Shown here: positions 42,413 through 52,467 of the stretch, piece by piece
How positions within the stretch are numbered: the first letter of the stretch is position 1
Layout of the letters: every line of letters begins with the position of its first letter
NCBI RefSeq assembly: GCF_001509485.1
Contig: NZ_LLZI01000024.1
Coordinates: 1 to 64,000, forward strand
Source: Streptomyces sp. NRRL F-4489
Lineage (GTDB): Bacteria > Actinomycetota > Actinomycetes > Streptomycetales > Streptomycetaceae
DNA length: 64,000 nucleotides
Direction of reading: 5' to 3'
Translations under genes and position numbers: made by a program
Notes under the pieces: generated by a model
The model's database searches: none
Seen by the model: the letters and a program-made list of their open reading frames with translations, nothing else
What the model was told of the DNA's origin: nothing

Positions 42413-43330
42413 TTACGGAGTGCCCGTGATGACGGCGGCGACCGTGCTGCCCTCCGGGAAGGCGCCCCGCTCGGCCAGCGCGGTCAGCGCGAACAGCAGC
42501 TTGGCGACGTAGACCCGCTCGACGGGCAGGCCGTGCCGCTGCTCGAAGGCGTCGGCGAACGCGTCGAGCTCGGGCGTGCGGCGGGCGTAGCCGCCGAAGT
42601 GGAAGTCCTCGGCCAGGCTCCAGTCGCCGCGGACGCCGCCGAACGCCGCGCGCTGGAGTCCGGCGACCGTGTCGTGGAGGAAGTGCGGGCGGCCGCCCTT
42701 GAGGACCGGGACGCCCAGGGCGCGCTGCCCGGGGCCGAGGCCGGCTGCGAGCCCGGCCAGGGTGCCGCCGGTGCCGCAGGCCACCGCGACCGTGCCGGCC
42801 CGCCCGCGCAGCTCCCGGCCCAGCTCCGCGCAGCCCTGGGCGGCGAGGGCGTTGCTGCCGCCCTCCGGTATGAGGCGGAAGGCGCCGAAGCGGTCGCGGA
42901 GGGCGGCCAGCACCTCCGGGTCGTCCTTGCGGCGGTAGGTGGCGCGGTCGGTGAAGTGCAGCCGCATACCGTCGGCGGCGCAGCGGGCCAGGGACCAGTT
43001 GAGCGGGGCGCCGGCCAGCTCCTCGCCGCGGACCACGCCGATGGTGGCGAGGCCCAGGAGCCGGCCGGCGGCGGCCGTGGCGCGCAGGTGGTTGGAGTAC
43101 GCGCCGCCGAAGGTGAGCAGCGTGCGGTCGCCGGCCTCGGCCGCGGCCGCGAGATTCGGCGCGAGCTTGCGCCATTTGTTGCCCGGCAGGTCCGGGTGGA
43201 TGAGGTCGTCGCGCTTGAGGACGAGGCGGACGCCGCGGCGGGCGAACGGCTCGTCGTCCACGGGCTGGAGGGGCGAGGGGAGGCGGGGGCGGAGGGCCTG
43301 CGGGCCGGGGCCGGTCACGGGGAGCGTCAC
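42413..43330 (-). CDS. PLP enzyme: ACC deaminase/D-cysteine desulfhydrase family
   Basis: A 305-residue fold-type II PLP enzyme. The Schiff-base lysine lies in LPGNKWRKLAPNL, the substrate-side loop in TFGGAYSNHLRATAAAG and the phosphate-binding glycine loop in VACGTGGTLAGL. Family members split 1-aminocyclopropane-1-carboxylate or D-cysteine; residues that distinguish the two were not resolved by eye. The GTG at 43330 is accepted with modest support. It sits just downstream of a 77-residue gene. Confidence 0.85.
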   Translation of the reverse strand: MTLPVTGPGPQALRPRLPSPLQPVDDEPFARRGVRLVLKRDDLIHPDLPGNKWRKLAPNLAAAAEAGDRTLLTFGGAYSNHLRATAAAGRLLGLATIGVVRGEELAGAPLNWSLARCAADGMRLHFTDRATYRRKDDPEVLAALRDRFGAFRLIPEGGSNALAAQGCAELGRELRGRAGTVAVACGTGGTLAGLAAGLGPGQRALGVPVLKGGRPHFLHDTVAGLQRAAFGGVRGDWSLAEDFHFGGYARRTPELDAFADAFEQRHGLPVERVYVAKLLFALTALAERGAFPEGSTVAAVITGTP

Positions 43331-43396
43331 GGGAGCGTCAGGGCAGGGGAGGGGAGCGGGGCGGCGGGGTGGGGACGGGGGTGCGGTGGCGGGGCG

Positions 43397-43630
43397 TCAG
43401 CTGTGCAGGAAGCCGTCGCCGTGCGCGGTGATATGGGCTTCCAGGGCGGTCAGCGCGCTCTGGGTGGCCTCGGGCGTGCCGCTGCCGCGGCGCTCGGCGT
43501 AGTAGGCGGCGCCGAGCTTGCGCAGCAGGTCGTTGCCGGCCCGCTGCTGCTGGAGCTCGTCGACCTTCTGCTTGCCCTGGGCCAGGCCCTGCTTGGCCTG
43601 CTCCTTGGCGCGGTCGAGAAACCCTGACAT
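43397..43630 (-). CDS. Small alpha-helical protein of unknown function
   Basis: A 77-residue protein, rich in Gln, Lys and Ala, with an N-terminal amphipathic helix (FLDRAKEQAKQGLAQGKQ) and LLRKLGAAYYAERRG; probably all helical and soluble. AGGGAGG lies 6 nt before the ATG at 43630. Such proteins are widespread in Streptomyces but I know no function. Confidence 0.8.
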   Translation of the reverse strand: MSGFLDRAKEQAKQGLAQGKQKVDELQQQRAGNDLLRKLGAAYYAERRGSGTPEATQSALTALEAHITAHGDGFLHS

Positions 43631-43738
43631 GGCTGCCTCCCTGGCGTACGGGTCGGTGGACCCGGTGGGTGTCGGTGCCGGTACCGCGGTGTGCGGCGGG
43701 CCGGTCGCGTGGTGTCGGTCGCGTGCTGTGATGCGTAC

Positions 43739-43804
43739 GGGATCGTCGGTCGTGAGGGTCGTCGGTCGTAAGGGATCGTCGTGCGGGCGGGATTGCCGTT
43801 CGTA
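43739..43804. repeat. Four degenerate 16-17 bp repeats between divergent genes
   Basis: Units close to GGGATCGTCGGTCGTGA start at 43739, 43756, 43772 and 43789. They lie between the 77-residue gene (minus) and the AraC gene (plus), so they may be a tandem regulator array. Confidence 0.6.
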
Positions 43805-43872
43805 GGGATCAACGGCGGGGACGGGCGCGGGGTTCCCGTGCCAGGGTCCGGGATGCGCGGGAGGGGCGCGAC

Positions 43873-44655
43873 ATGGGTGAGCCGGTTGGCGCACAGGGGG
43901 CGGAGGAGGGCCGGGCGGGCGCCGGGCCGTATCGCGAGCGGGCGTCGCGGGTGCCGGGGGCGGTGCTGTGGACCACCGCCACGGTGCCCGGCGCGGGGCC
44001 GGTGCTGCCCGACGGCTGCACCGACCTGATCTGGAGCGAGGGGCGCCTGCTGGTGGCCGGGCCGGACACCGGGCCGCAGCGGCCGGGCCCGGCGGTGCCG
44101 GCCGGGACGCGCTGGGCGGGGCTGCGGTTCGCGCCGGGGCAGGGCCCGGCGGTCTTCGGGGTGCGGGCCGGCGAACTGCGCGACCGGCGGGTGCCGTTGG
44201 AGGACCTGTGGGGCGCCCGGCGGGCCCGCGAACTGGCCGGGCGGGCGGCGGCCGGCGACCCGGGCGCGGTGCTGGAGGAGGCCGCGCGGGACCGGCTGCG
44301 GGAGAGCGGGGCGTGGGCCACCGGGACCGGCGGACCGGGCGCGCTCCCGGGGCGGTCCGGCCGCACCGGGGCCATCGTGGCCGGCCTCCGGCGCGGCCGC
44401 CCGGTGGCGGAGGTGGCCCGGCTGGTTGGGATGGGCGAACGGCAGCTGCGCCGGCACAGCCTGGCGGTGTTCGGGTACGGGCCGAAGACCCTGGCCCGGG
44501 TGCTGCGGCTGGTGCGGGCGCTGGAACTGGCCCGGGCCGGCGTCCCGTACGCCGAGGTCGCGGCCCGCGCCGGATACGCCGACCAGGCCCACCTGGCGCG
44601 CGAGGTGAAGTCGCTCGCGGGGGCTCCGATGGGGGTGCTGCTCGGCGCGGGTTAG
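43873..44655 (+). CDS. AraC-family transcriptional regulator
   Basis: A 260-residue regulator with an N-terminal sensor domain of about 140 residues (containing LPDGCTDLIWSEGRLLVAGPD, as in DUF6597-type regulators) and a C-terminal AraC double helix-turn-helix: VAEVARLVGMGERQLRRHSL and YAEVAARAGYADQAHLAREV. GGGAGGGG precedes the ATG. Its target may be the divergent 77-residue gene or the glutaminase 10 nt downstream. Confidence 0.87.
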   Translation: MGEPVGAQGAEEGRAGAGPYRERASRVPGAVLWTTATVPGAGPVLPDGCTDLIWSEGRLLVAGPDTGPQRPGPAVPAGTRWAGLRFAPGQGPAVFGVRAGELRDRRVPLEDLWGARRARELAGRAAAGDPGAVLEEAARDRLRESGAWATGTGGPGALPGRSGRTGAIVAGLRRGRPVAEVARLVGMGERQLRRHSLAVFGYGPKTLARVLRLVRALELARAGVPYAEVAARAGYADQAHLAREVKSLAGAPMGVLLGAG

Positions 44656-44665
44656 CGTGTGCGCC

Positions 44666-45583
44666 ATGGACTACCAGGCCGTTCTTGAGGAGGTAGCGGC
44701 CTATGCGAGGCCGTTCGTGGGGCGCGGGCACGTCGCCGATTACATTCCGGCGCTGGAACGGGTCTCCCCGGACCGCTTCGGCATCGCCGTCGCGGACATC
44801 AACGGCGAGGTGTACGGGACCGGCGACTGGGAGGTTCCGTTCTCCGTCCAGTCGATCTCGAAGGCGTTCTCCCTGGCGCTGGTGATGGCCGGGTCCCACG
44901 GGGACGAGGACATCTGGCGGCGGGTGGGGCGGGAGCCCTCGGGGTCGCCGTTCAACTCCCTGGTGCAGCTGGAGTGGGAGAACGGCATTCCGCGGAATCC
45001 TTTCATCAACGCCGGCGCGCTGGTGGTGACCGACCGGCTGCTGACCATGACCGGCGACGCCAGCACCGCGCTGCTGGAGTTCCTGCAGACCGAGAGCGGC
45101 AACCCGGACCTGGCCTTCGACCAGGTGGTGGCCGGTTCCGAGGCCGACCACGGGGACCGGAACGCGGCGCTGGCCCACTTCATGGCGTCGTTCGGCAATC
45201 TGGAGAACCCGGTGCCGTCCGTCATCGAGCACTACTTCTGGCAGTGCTCGATCGAGATGTCCTGCCGGGACCTGGCCGTGGCGGGCGGCTTCCTGGCCCG
45301 GCACGGGCTGCGCGCCGACGGCAGCCGGCTGCTGGAGGCCCGCGAGGCCAAGCGGATCAACGCGGTGATGCTGACCTGCGGGACGTACGACGCGGCGGGC
45401 GAGTTCGCCTACCGGGTGGGGCTGCCGGCGAAGAGCGGGGTGGGCGGCGGCATCGTGGCCGTGGTACCGGGCCGGTGCACGCTGTGCGTGTGGAGCCCGG
45501 GGCTGGACGCGCGCGGGAACTCCGTGGCGGGGATGGCGGCGCTGGACCAGTTCACCACGCTCACCGGGTGGTCGGTCTTCTAG
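44666..45583 (+). CDS. glsA: Glutaminase A
   Basis: A 305-residue serine-dependent glutaminase. The beta-lactamase-like SxxK is in FSVQSISKAFSLAL; NPFINAGALVV, EYx-type YFWQCSIEMSCRDLAVAGG and SGVGGGIVAVVPGR complete the active site. It hydrolyses glutamine to glutamate and ammonia. TAGCGT ends 7 nt before the ATG at 44666 inside the end of the AraC gene, so its own leaderless promoter is probable. A terminator hairpin lies 77 nt past the stop. Confidence 0.95.
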   Translation: MDYQAVLEEVAAYARPFVGRGHVADYIPALERVSPDRFGIAVADINGEVYGTGDWEVPFSVQSISKAFSLALVMAGSHGDEDIWRRVGREPSGSPFNSLVQLEWENGIPRNPFINAGALVVTDRLLTMTGDASTALLEFLQTESGNPDLAFDQVVAGSEADHGDRNAALAHFMASFGNLENPVPSVIEHYFWQCSIEMSCRDLAVAGGFLARHGLRADGSRLLEAREAKRINAVMLTCGTYDAAGEFAYRVGLPAKSGVGGGIVAVVPGRCTLCVWSPGLDARGNSVAGMAALDQFTTLTGWSVF

Positions 45584-45659
45584 GCCGGACGCGGGCCCGC
45601 CGGTCCCTCTGCCCGGCCGTCCGCCCGCCGGCCCGTCGACCGCCCGCCCGGCCGTCCGC

Positions 45660-45683
45660 GCGCCCGTTCACCCGGACGGGCGC
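45660..45683 (+). terminator. Hairpin downstream of glsA
   Basis: GCGCCCGT (45660-45667) pairs with ACGGGCGC (45676-45683) around an 8-nt loop, 77 nt after the glsA stop. Confidence 0.65.
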
Positions 45684-45758
45684 CGGGCCGGCGGTAACGG
45701 GCCGGCGTTGTGGCACCGGGGGCGCCGGCGCATGGTGGCGGTAGGAGGTGCACCCGCC

Positions 45759-45992
45759 ATGGAGCACGAGATGCGCGCTGAGTACGAGGAAGGCGTGCTG
45801 CCGCACGAGGACACGCCGGTCAAGAAGTGGCACATGACCCGGGTGGGGGCGACCACCGCGATGTGCGGTGTGACGCTCGCCCCGGCCGCCGCCACCCAAT
45901 CGGCCGGTCAGTGGGGCACGGCCAAGGCGCAGCCGTTCTGCCGGACCTGCGGCGTGATGTATCTGGAGGAGCACCCGCAGGACACGGACTGA
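45759..45992 (+). CDS. Small cysteine-containing conserved protein
   Basis: A 77-residue protein with AGGAGG 9 nt before the ATG. It contains KKWHMTRVGATTAMCGVTLAP and a C-terminal FCRTCGVMYLEEHP; H..C..CxxC could form a zinc knuckle. Related short proteins are frequent in Streptomyces and are of unknown function. Soluble and without a signal peptide. Confidence 0.78.
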   Translation: MEHEMRAEYEEGVLPHEDTPVKKWHMTRVGATTAMCGVTLAPAAATQSAGQWGTAKAQPFCRTCGVMYLEEHPQDTD

Positions 45993-46082
45993 GCGGGCGC
46001 ACACCGAGGTGACCGGGCGCGCGCCCGGAGCCGGCGGACCGGCGGCCCTCGTCCTACCGGGGCCACCGGGCCGCCGGCCGTC

Positions 46083-46493
46083 CTACGGGAGCGGGGCGAA
46101 GAGGTCCACCCCTTGGCCGTCGGGGTCCTGGACGACCGCGTAGCGCTGGCCCCAGTCGGCGTCCCAGGGCGGTCGCGCCCCCTTGTGGCCGGCGGCGGTC
46201 AGGGCCTCGTACAGGGCGTCCACGGCCGCCGGGTCCGGGCAGCGGAAGGCCAGCCCGGTGTGGCCGCCAGGGGGCGGCGGCGTCCAGTCGGGGTCCAGGG
46301 CGCGGGCGGTCTCGTGGGTGTCCCACATCAGGCGCAGGCCGCCGGGGAGCGGCGCCTCGGCGTGCGGTGCGGCCTCGGCGCCGTCCGGCACGGCCAGGCC
46401 GAGCCGGCGGTAGAAGGCCAGGGAGGCCGCCAGGTCGGCGGTGACCAGCCCGATCGCGTCCAGGCGGGGTACGGGTACGGGGGGAGTGCTCAT
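46083..46493 (-). CDS. VOC-superfamily (glyoxalase-like) protein
   Basis: A 136-residue single vicinal-oxygen-chelate domain: LDAIGLVTADLAASLAFYRRLGL, GGHTGLAFRCPDPAAVDALYE and YAVVQDPDGQGVDLFAPLP. Metal-ligand positions include His in GGHTG and Glu/Asp in GVDLF; dioxygenase, glyoxalase and antibiotic-binding members share this fold, so the role is open. TACGCT ends 7 nt before the ATG at 46493, predicting a leaderless mRNA. Confidence 0.85.
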   Translation of the reverse strand: MSTPPVPVPRLDAIGLVTADLAASLAFYRRLGLAVPDGAEAAPHAEAPLPGGLRLMWDTHETARALDPDWTPPPPGGHTGLAFRCPDPAAVDALYEALTAAGHKGARPPWDADWGQRYAVVQDPDGQGVDLFAPLP

Positions 46494-46571
46494 GGCCGGG
46501 AGCGTAGGGGCGCCCGGCCGGGCCGGTCTTGAACGGAACGGACACCGGGCGGGGTGGGGCAGTGGGCGGGG

Positions 46572-46632
46572 CGCGGCAGCCGGGCGCCGCCCGCCGAGCC
46601 GACGGGCGGGACGCGGCAGCCTGGCGCCGCCC
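46572..46632. repeat. 21-bp direct repeat downstream of the FabH-like gene
   Basis: CGCGGCAGCC[G/T]GGCGCCGCCC occurs at 46572-46592 and 46612-46632, a 40-bp period with one mismatch. Each copy can fold on itself. They may act as tandem terminators. Confidence 0.55.
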
Positions 46633-46696
46633 CCCCCGGGCCGCGTACGGCCCACGCAGGGCCCGTAGGCCCCCCGCGAGGGCCGCTACGCCCCGG

Positions 46697-47635
<939 letters not shown>

Positions 47636-47786
47636 GGAGTTCCCCCAGCGGTACGTGGAGCGGGCGGTACCCGGACAGTGTCGCCGGTGCGCGGCCCCGT
47701 ACGGCTGCGCGATCCGCCAATGTTCGGGCGCGAGAACTGGAGGCTTCCCCCCAGGGCCGCCCCGGTGCCCTTGGGGCGGGCCGGGC

Positions 47787-50072
47787 TCAGGACAGCGCCC
47801 GGAAGCGCCGCAGGCGGAGGCTGTTGCCGACCACGAAGACCGACGAGCAGGCCATCGCGGCCCCGGCGATCATGGGGTTGAGCAGGCCAGCGGCGGCCAG
47901 CGGCAGCGCCGCGACGTTGTAGCCGAACGCCCAGAAGAGATTGGCCCGGATCGTGCCCAGGGTGGCGCGGGCCAGCCGGATGGCGTCCGCCGCGGCGCGC
48001 AGATCGCCCCGCACCAGGGTCAGGTCGCCGGCCTCGATGGCGGCGTCGGTGCCGGTGCCCATGGCCAGACCGAGGTCGGCGGTGGCCAGGGCGGCCGCGT
48101 CGTTGACGCCGTCGCCGACCATGGCGACCGTGCGGCCCTCGGCCTGGAGGCGGGCGATCACCGCCGCCTTCTCCTCGGGCAGCACGCCGGCGATCACCTC
48201 GTCGATCCCGGCCGCCGCGGCGACGGTCCGGGCGACCGCCTCGTGGTCGCCGGTCAGCAGCACCGGGCGCAGCCCCAGCGCGCGCAGCCGGCGGACCGCC
48301 TCGGCGCTGGTGGGCCGTACCGCGTCGGCGACCACCAGCACGGCGCGGGCGGCCCCGTCCCAGCCGACCGCGACCGCGGTGTGCCCGGCCCGCTCGGCGG
48401 CCTCCTTGGCGGCGGCCAGCCCGTCCGGCAGCCGCTGCCCCCGCTCGGCGAGCAGCTGCTCGCGGCCCACCAGGACGGCGTGTCCGTCCACGGTGCCGCG
48501 CACCCCGAGCCCGGGGACGGCCGCGAAGTCCTCCGGGACCGGCAGGGTGCCGCCGGGCGCCTCCTCCTGGGCGGCGGTGGCGACGGCCCGGGCGATGGGG
48601 TGCTCGGCGGCGTGCTCCAGCGCGCCGGCCAGCCGCAGCGCCTGCTCCCGGGCCACCCCGCCGGCCAGGTGGACGCCGGTCAGGGTCATCACCCCGGTGG
48701 TGACGGTGCCGGTCTTGTCCAGGACGACGGTGTCGACCGTACGGGTCGTCTCCAGCACCTCCGGGCCCTTGAGGAGGATGCCGAGCTGGGCGCCGCGTCC
48801 GGTGCCGACCATCAGGGCGGTCGGGGTGGCCAGGCCCAGCGCGCACGGGCAGGCGATGATCAGTACGGCGACCGCGGCGGTGAACGCGGCCACCGCCCCG
48901 TTGCCGGTGGCCAGCCAGCCGCCCAGGGTGGCCAGCGCCAGGACGATGACCACCGGGACGAACACCGCGGAGATCTTGTCCGCGAGCCGCTGGGCGGCGG
49001 CCTTGCCGTTCTGGGCGTCCGCCACCAGCTTCGCCATCCGGGCCAGCTGGGTGTCCGCGCCCACCCGGGTGGCCTCCACGACCAGCCGGCCGCCCGCGTT
49101 GACCGTGGCGCCGGTCACCGTGTCCCCGGGGGCGACCTCCACCGGCACCGACTCCCCGGTCAGCATCGAGGCGTCCACCGCGGAGGAGCCCTCCACCACC
49201 CGGCCGTCGGTGGCGATCTTCTCGCCGGGGCGGGCCACGAAGCGGTCGCCGACCCGCAGCTGATCGGCCGGGACCCGCACCTCGCGCCCGCCGCGCAGCA
49301 CCGCGACGTCCCGGGCGCCCAGTTCGAGCAGGGCGCGCAGGGCCGCGCCGGCCTTCCGCTTGGCGCGCGCCTCGGCGTACCGCCCGGCCAGGACGAACGT
49401 GGTGACCCCGGCCGCGGCCTCCAGGTAGATGTTCCCGGCGCCGTCCGTACGGGCCACGGTCAGCGTGAACGGGTGGGTCATACCGGGCATCCCGGCCGTC
49501 CCCAGGAAGAGCGCCCACAGCGACCACCCGAAGGCGGCGAGGGTGCCCATCGAGACCAGGGTGTCCATCGTGGCCGCGCCGTGCCGGAGGTTCGTCCACG
49601 CGGCCCGGTGGAAGGGCCACGCCCCGTAAACCACCACCGGGGCGGCCAGGGTGAGCGAGAGCCACTGCCAGTACGTGAACTGGAGCGCGGGGACCATCGC
49701 CAGCAGGACCACCGGGACGGTGAGCGCCAGGGAGACCAGCAGCCGCTGCCGGAGCGCGGCGAGCCGGCCGGTGTCCCCGTCTCCGCCCCCCTCGGCCCCC
49801 GGGCCGCCGGCCTCCCCGGCGGACGGCTCCGGGGCGGGCGGGGCCGGTACGGTGGCGGTGTAGCCCGTCCGCTCCACCGTGGCGATCAGGTCGGCGGTGG
49901 CCACGCCGCTGCCCTCCGCGAGCACCACCTGGGCCTTCTCGGTGGCGTAGTTCACGGTGGCGGTGACGCCGTCCATGCGGTTGAGCTTCTTCTCGACCCG
50001 GGCCGCGCACGAGGCGCAGGTCATCCCGCCGATCTCCAGCTCGACGACGGGACCGTCGATCGCGGTGGTCAT
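47787..50072 (-). CDS. copA: Copper-exporting P1B-type ATPase
   Basis: A 761-residue heavy-metal ATPase. One N-terminal HMA domain with [16 protein letters not shown], eight predicted membrane helices, the transport motif CPC in [14 protein letters not shown], phosphorylation site [14 protein letters not shown] motif [12 protein letters not shown] and the hinge [18 protein letters not shown] plus the YN and MxxS motifs ([17 protein letters not shown]) define Cu(I) export. AGGAGG lies upstream of the ATG at 50072. A CsoR-type palindrome lies 91-105 bp upstream. Confidence 0.95.
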   Translation of the reverse strand: MTTAIDGPVVELEIGGMTCASCAARVEKKLNRMDGVTATVNYATEKAQVVLAEGSGVATADLIATVERTGYTATVPAPPAPEPSAGEAGGPGAEGGGDGDTGRLAALRQRLLVSLALTVPVVLLAMVPALQFTYWQWLSLTLAAPVVVYGAWPFHRAAWTNLRHGAATMDTLVSMGTLAAFGWSLWALFLGTAGMPGMTHPFTLTVARTDGAGNIYLEAAAGVTTFVLAGRYAEARAKRKAGAALRALLELGARDVAVLRGGREVRVPADQLRVGDRFVARPGEKIATDGRVVEGSSAVDASMLTGESVPVEVAPGDTVTGATVNAGGRLVVEATRVGADTQLARMAKLVADAQNGKAAAQRLADKISAVFVPVVIVLALATLGGWLATGNGAVAAFTAAVAVLIIACPCALGLATPTALMVGTGRGAQLGILLKGPEVLETTRTVDTVVLDKTGTVTTGVMTLTGVHLAGGVAREQALRLAGALEHAAEHPIARAVATAAQEEAPGGTLPVPEDFAAVPGLGVRGTVDGHAVLVGREQLLAERGQRLPDGLAAAKEAAERAGHTAVAVGWDGAARAVLVVADAVRPTSAEAVRRLRALGLRPVLLTGDHEAVARTVAAAAGIDEVIAGVLPEEKAAVIARLQAEGRTVAMVGDGVNDAAALATADLGLAMGTGTDAAIEAGDLTLVRGDLRAAADAIRLARATLGTIRANLFWAFGYNVAALPLAAAGLLNPMIAGAAMACSSVFVVGNSLRLRRFRALS

Positions 50073-50161
50073 GGGGCTGCTTCCTCCTCTTCCCGGGGGC
50101 CGCGGGGCAGCGGGGCGGCACGTACGTGTCCCGTCCACCGTGTGCCCCCCGCGGCAACACC

Positions 50162-51172
50162 CTACCCCCCTGGGGTATTCCCGCAGGTCGGGCCCGCCGC
50201 GCGCGCCGGGTCCGCCGCACCGGCCCCCCGCACCGCCCGCCCGCCCAGCTCCCGCAGATACCCGGCCAGCTCGTCCGGGCCGTGCACGGTGAACTCCCGG
50301 CCCAGCAGCACCAGCCGCATCGCCAGCCACTCCAGCGAATCGGGTGCGCTGTGCCACCGGCACCGCTCCGCGTCCAGCGGCACCACCTCGCCCACCGGCC
50401 CGCCCAGCCGCGCGGCCACCTCCTCGGCCGGCCCGTGCACCGTCACCTCCGCCCGGTGGAGGGCCGCCGGCCCGCGCAGCCGCTCCCGGACGTACGCCGC
50501 GGCGTCCGCGGCCGGCAGCTCCCGGGGCGGCGTCCGCACCCCGGTGGCCAGCGGTTCGGCCATCCGGTCCACCCGGAAGGTCCGCCAGTCGTCGCGGTCG
50601 TTGTCGTACGCCACGAGGTACCAGCGGCGGCCCGCGGCGACCAGCCGGTGCGGCTCCACCAGGCGCCGGCCCTGCTCGCCGGCGACCGGGCGGTAGCCGA
50701 AGCGGACCCGCTCGTGATTGGCGATCGCCGCGGCCAGCACGGTCAGATGCTCCGGATCGACGGTCGGGCCGCCCCCGGACGGCATCGGGACGGTGGCCGT
50801 GCCCAGGGTGGCCACCCGGCGCCGCAACCGGGCCGGCAGCACCTGCTCCAGTTTGGCCAGCGCCCGGACCGACGCCTCCTCGACGCCCGCGACGGTCTGC
50901 CCGGCGGTCGAGCGCAGCCCCACCGCGATGGCCACCGCCTCCTCGTCGTCCAGCAGCAGCGGCGGCAGCGCGGTGCCCGCGGCCAGCCGGTAGCCGCCGT
51001 CCGCGCCCATCGTGGCGCGCACCGGATAGCCCAGGTCGCGCAGGCGCTCGATATCGCGGCGGATGGTCCGGGCGGTCACGCCCAGCCGCTCGGCCAGCTC
51101 CCGGCCCGGCCACTCGCGCGGGGTCTGCAGCAGCGACAGCAGATTCAGCAGACGTGCCGATGTCTCACTCAT
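50162..51172 (-). CDS. HTH-WYL transcriptional regulator
   Basis: A 336-residue regulator. The N-terminal HTH_11 reads [20 protein letters not shown] and [20 protein letters not shown]; the WYL core is [20 protein letters not shown] with [16 protein letters not shown], followed by a C-terminal extension. WYL proteins bind nucleic acid or nucleotide ligands and often respond to DNA damage. ATG at 51172. Its stop codon overlaps the copA operator, but the two genes are likely independent. Confidence 0.9.
   Translation of the reverse strand: MSETSARLLNLLSLLQTPREWPGRELAERLGVTARTIRRDIERLRDLGYPVRATMGADGGYRLAAGTALPPLLLDDEEAVAIAVGLRSTAGQTVAGVEEASVRALAKLEQVLPARLRRRVATLGTATVPMPSGGGPTVDPEHLTVLAAAIANHERVRFGYRPVAGEQGRRLVEPHRLVAAGRRWYLVAYDNDRDDWRTFRVDRMAEPLATGVRTPPRELPAADAAAYVRERLRGPAALHRAEVTVHGPAEEVAARLGGPVGEVVPLDAERCRWHSAPDSLEWLAMRLVLLGREFTVHGPDELAGYLRELGGRAVRGAGAADPARAAGPTCGNTPGG
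50163..50177 (-). promoter_or_regulatory. CsoR-type operator of copA
   Basis: TACCCC-CCT-GGGGTA, a perfect 6-3-6 palindrome of the type bound by the copper-sensing repressor CsoR. It is about 90 bp upstream of copA. No csoR gene is in the window. Confidence 0.8.
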
Positions 51173-51311
51173 GCGGATGATGATGGCGGGGGACGGCGGA
51201 CAGCGGCTGTCCTCAATGCCCCGGGGACGCGCCCCGCGGCCCGGTGCGGAGTGCGCAAAATCGCGGCAAGGGCCGTACCCGCCGCGCGCCCCCGCACGCG
51301 ATACTGGCCGG

Positions 51312-52403
51312 GTGTCGATGATCAGCAACCTCCGCAAAGCCGTCCGGCTGCCGCAGCCGCGCCAGGGCGGGGTCGATCTCAGCCACCCGGCCCGCTCGCC
51401 GCTCGGCACCGCCGTGGTGAACTGCGCGGTCTACGTCTCCGGGGTGCGCCAGGACGGCCACCAGCCGGCCGAGGAGGCGATCCGGCAGGTCCGGGAGACC
51501 GGCGACGGCTTCGTCTGGATCGGCCTGCACGAGCCGTCCGAGGTCGAGTTCGCCGGCATCGTCGAGCTGTTCGGACTGCACCCGCTCGCCGTCGAGGACG
51601 CCGTCCACGCCCACCAGCGCCCCAAGCTGGAGCACTACGACGACTCGCTGTTCACCGTCTTCAAGACCGTCCGCTACGTCGAGCACGACCAGCTCACCGA
51701 CACCAGCGAGGTGGTCGACACCGGCGAGATCATGGTCTTCACCGGCGCCGACTTCGTGATCACGGTCCGGCACGGCGGCCACGGCTCGCTGGGCCCGCTG
51801 CGCGAGCAGCTGGAGCGCGACCCGGACCAGCTCGCGCTCGGCCCGTCCGCCGTGCTGCACGCCATCGCCGACCTCGTCGTGGACGACTACCTCGACGTCG
51901 CCGCCGCCTTCCAGACCGATATCGACGACGTCGAGAGCGAGGTCTTCTCGCTCCGCGGCAGCGGCGGCGCCGGCCGGATCTACCAGCTCAAGCGCGAGCT
52001 CCTGGAGCTCAAGCGGGCGGTGACCCCGCTGGACCGCCCCCTCCAGGAGCTGGCGACCCGCTCGCTCCAGTACATCGACCCCCGGATCAAGACCTACTTC
52101 CGGGACGTCGCGGACCACCTCGACCGGGTCCGGGAGCAGATCAACGGCTTCGACGAACTCCTGAACTCGATACTCCAGGCCCACCTCGCCCAGGTCGCCA
52201 ACGCGCAGAACGAGGCGATGCGCCGGATGTCCGCCTGGGCCGCCATCCTCGCCGTCCCCACCATGGTCACCGGCGTCTACGGCATGAACTTCGAGTACAT
52301 GCCGGAGAAGAGCTGGCCGTTCGGCTATCCGCTGGTGATGGCCGTGACGGTGGCCATCTGCTGGCTGATGCACCGCGGCTTCAAACGGAACGGCTGGCTC
52401 TGA
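51312..52403 (+). CDS. CorA-family magnesium/divalent cation channel
   Basis: A 363-residue CorA protein. A long N-terminal cytoplasmic domain (about 1-300) includes GFVWIGLHEPSEVEF and HPLAVEDAVHAHQRPKLE. Two C-terminal helices follow, with the selectivity motif in VTGVYGMNFEYMPE (GMN). GATACT ends 7 nt before the GTG at 51312, predicting a leaderless transcript; an ATG two codons later is possible. It is divergent from the WYL gene. Confidence 0.92.
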   Translation: MSMISNLRKAVRLPQPRQGGVDLSHPARSPLGTAVVNCAVYVSGVRQDGHQPAEEAIRQVRETGDGFVWIGLHEPSEVEFAGIVELFGLHPLAVEDAVHAHQRPKLEHYDDSLFTVFKTVRYVEHDQLTDTSEVVDTGEIMVFTGADFVITVRHGGHGSLGPLREQLERDPDQLALGPSAVLHAIADLVVDDYLDVAAAFQTDIDDVESEVFSLRGSGGAGRIYQLKRELLELKRAVTPLDRPLQELATRSLQYIDPRIKTYFRDVADHLDRVREQINGFDELLNSILQAHLAQVANAQNEAMRRMSAWAAILAVPTMVTGVYGMNFEYMPEKSWPFGYPLVMAVTVAICWLMHRGFKRNGWL

Positions 52404-52467
52404 CGCCACCCCGGGGGACGCCGGTCCGGGGCGCCGGCCCGGGACCCAGGGGCCACGCCCCGGCCGC

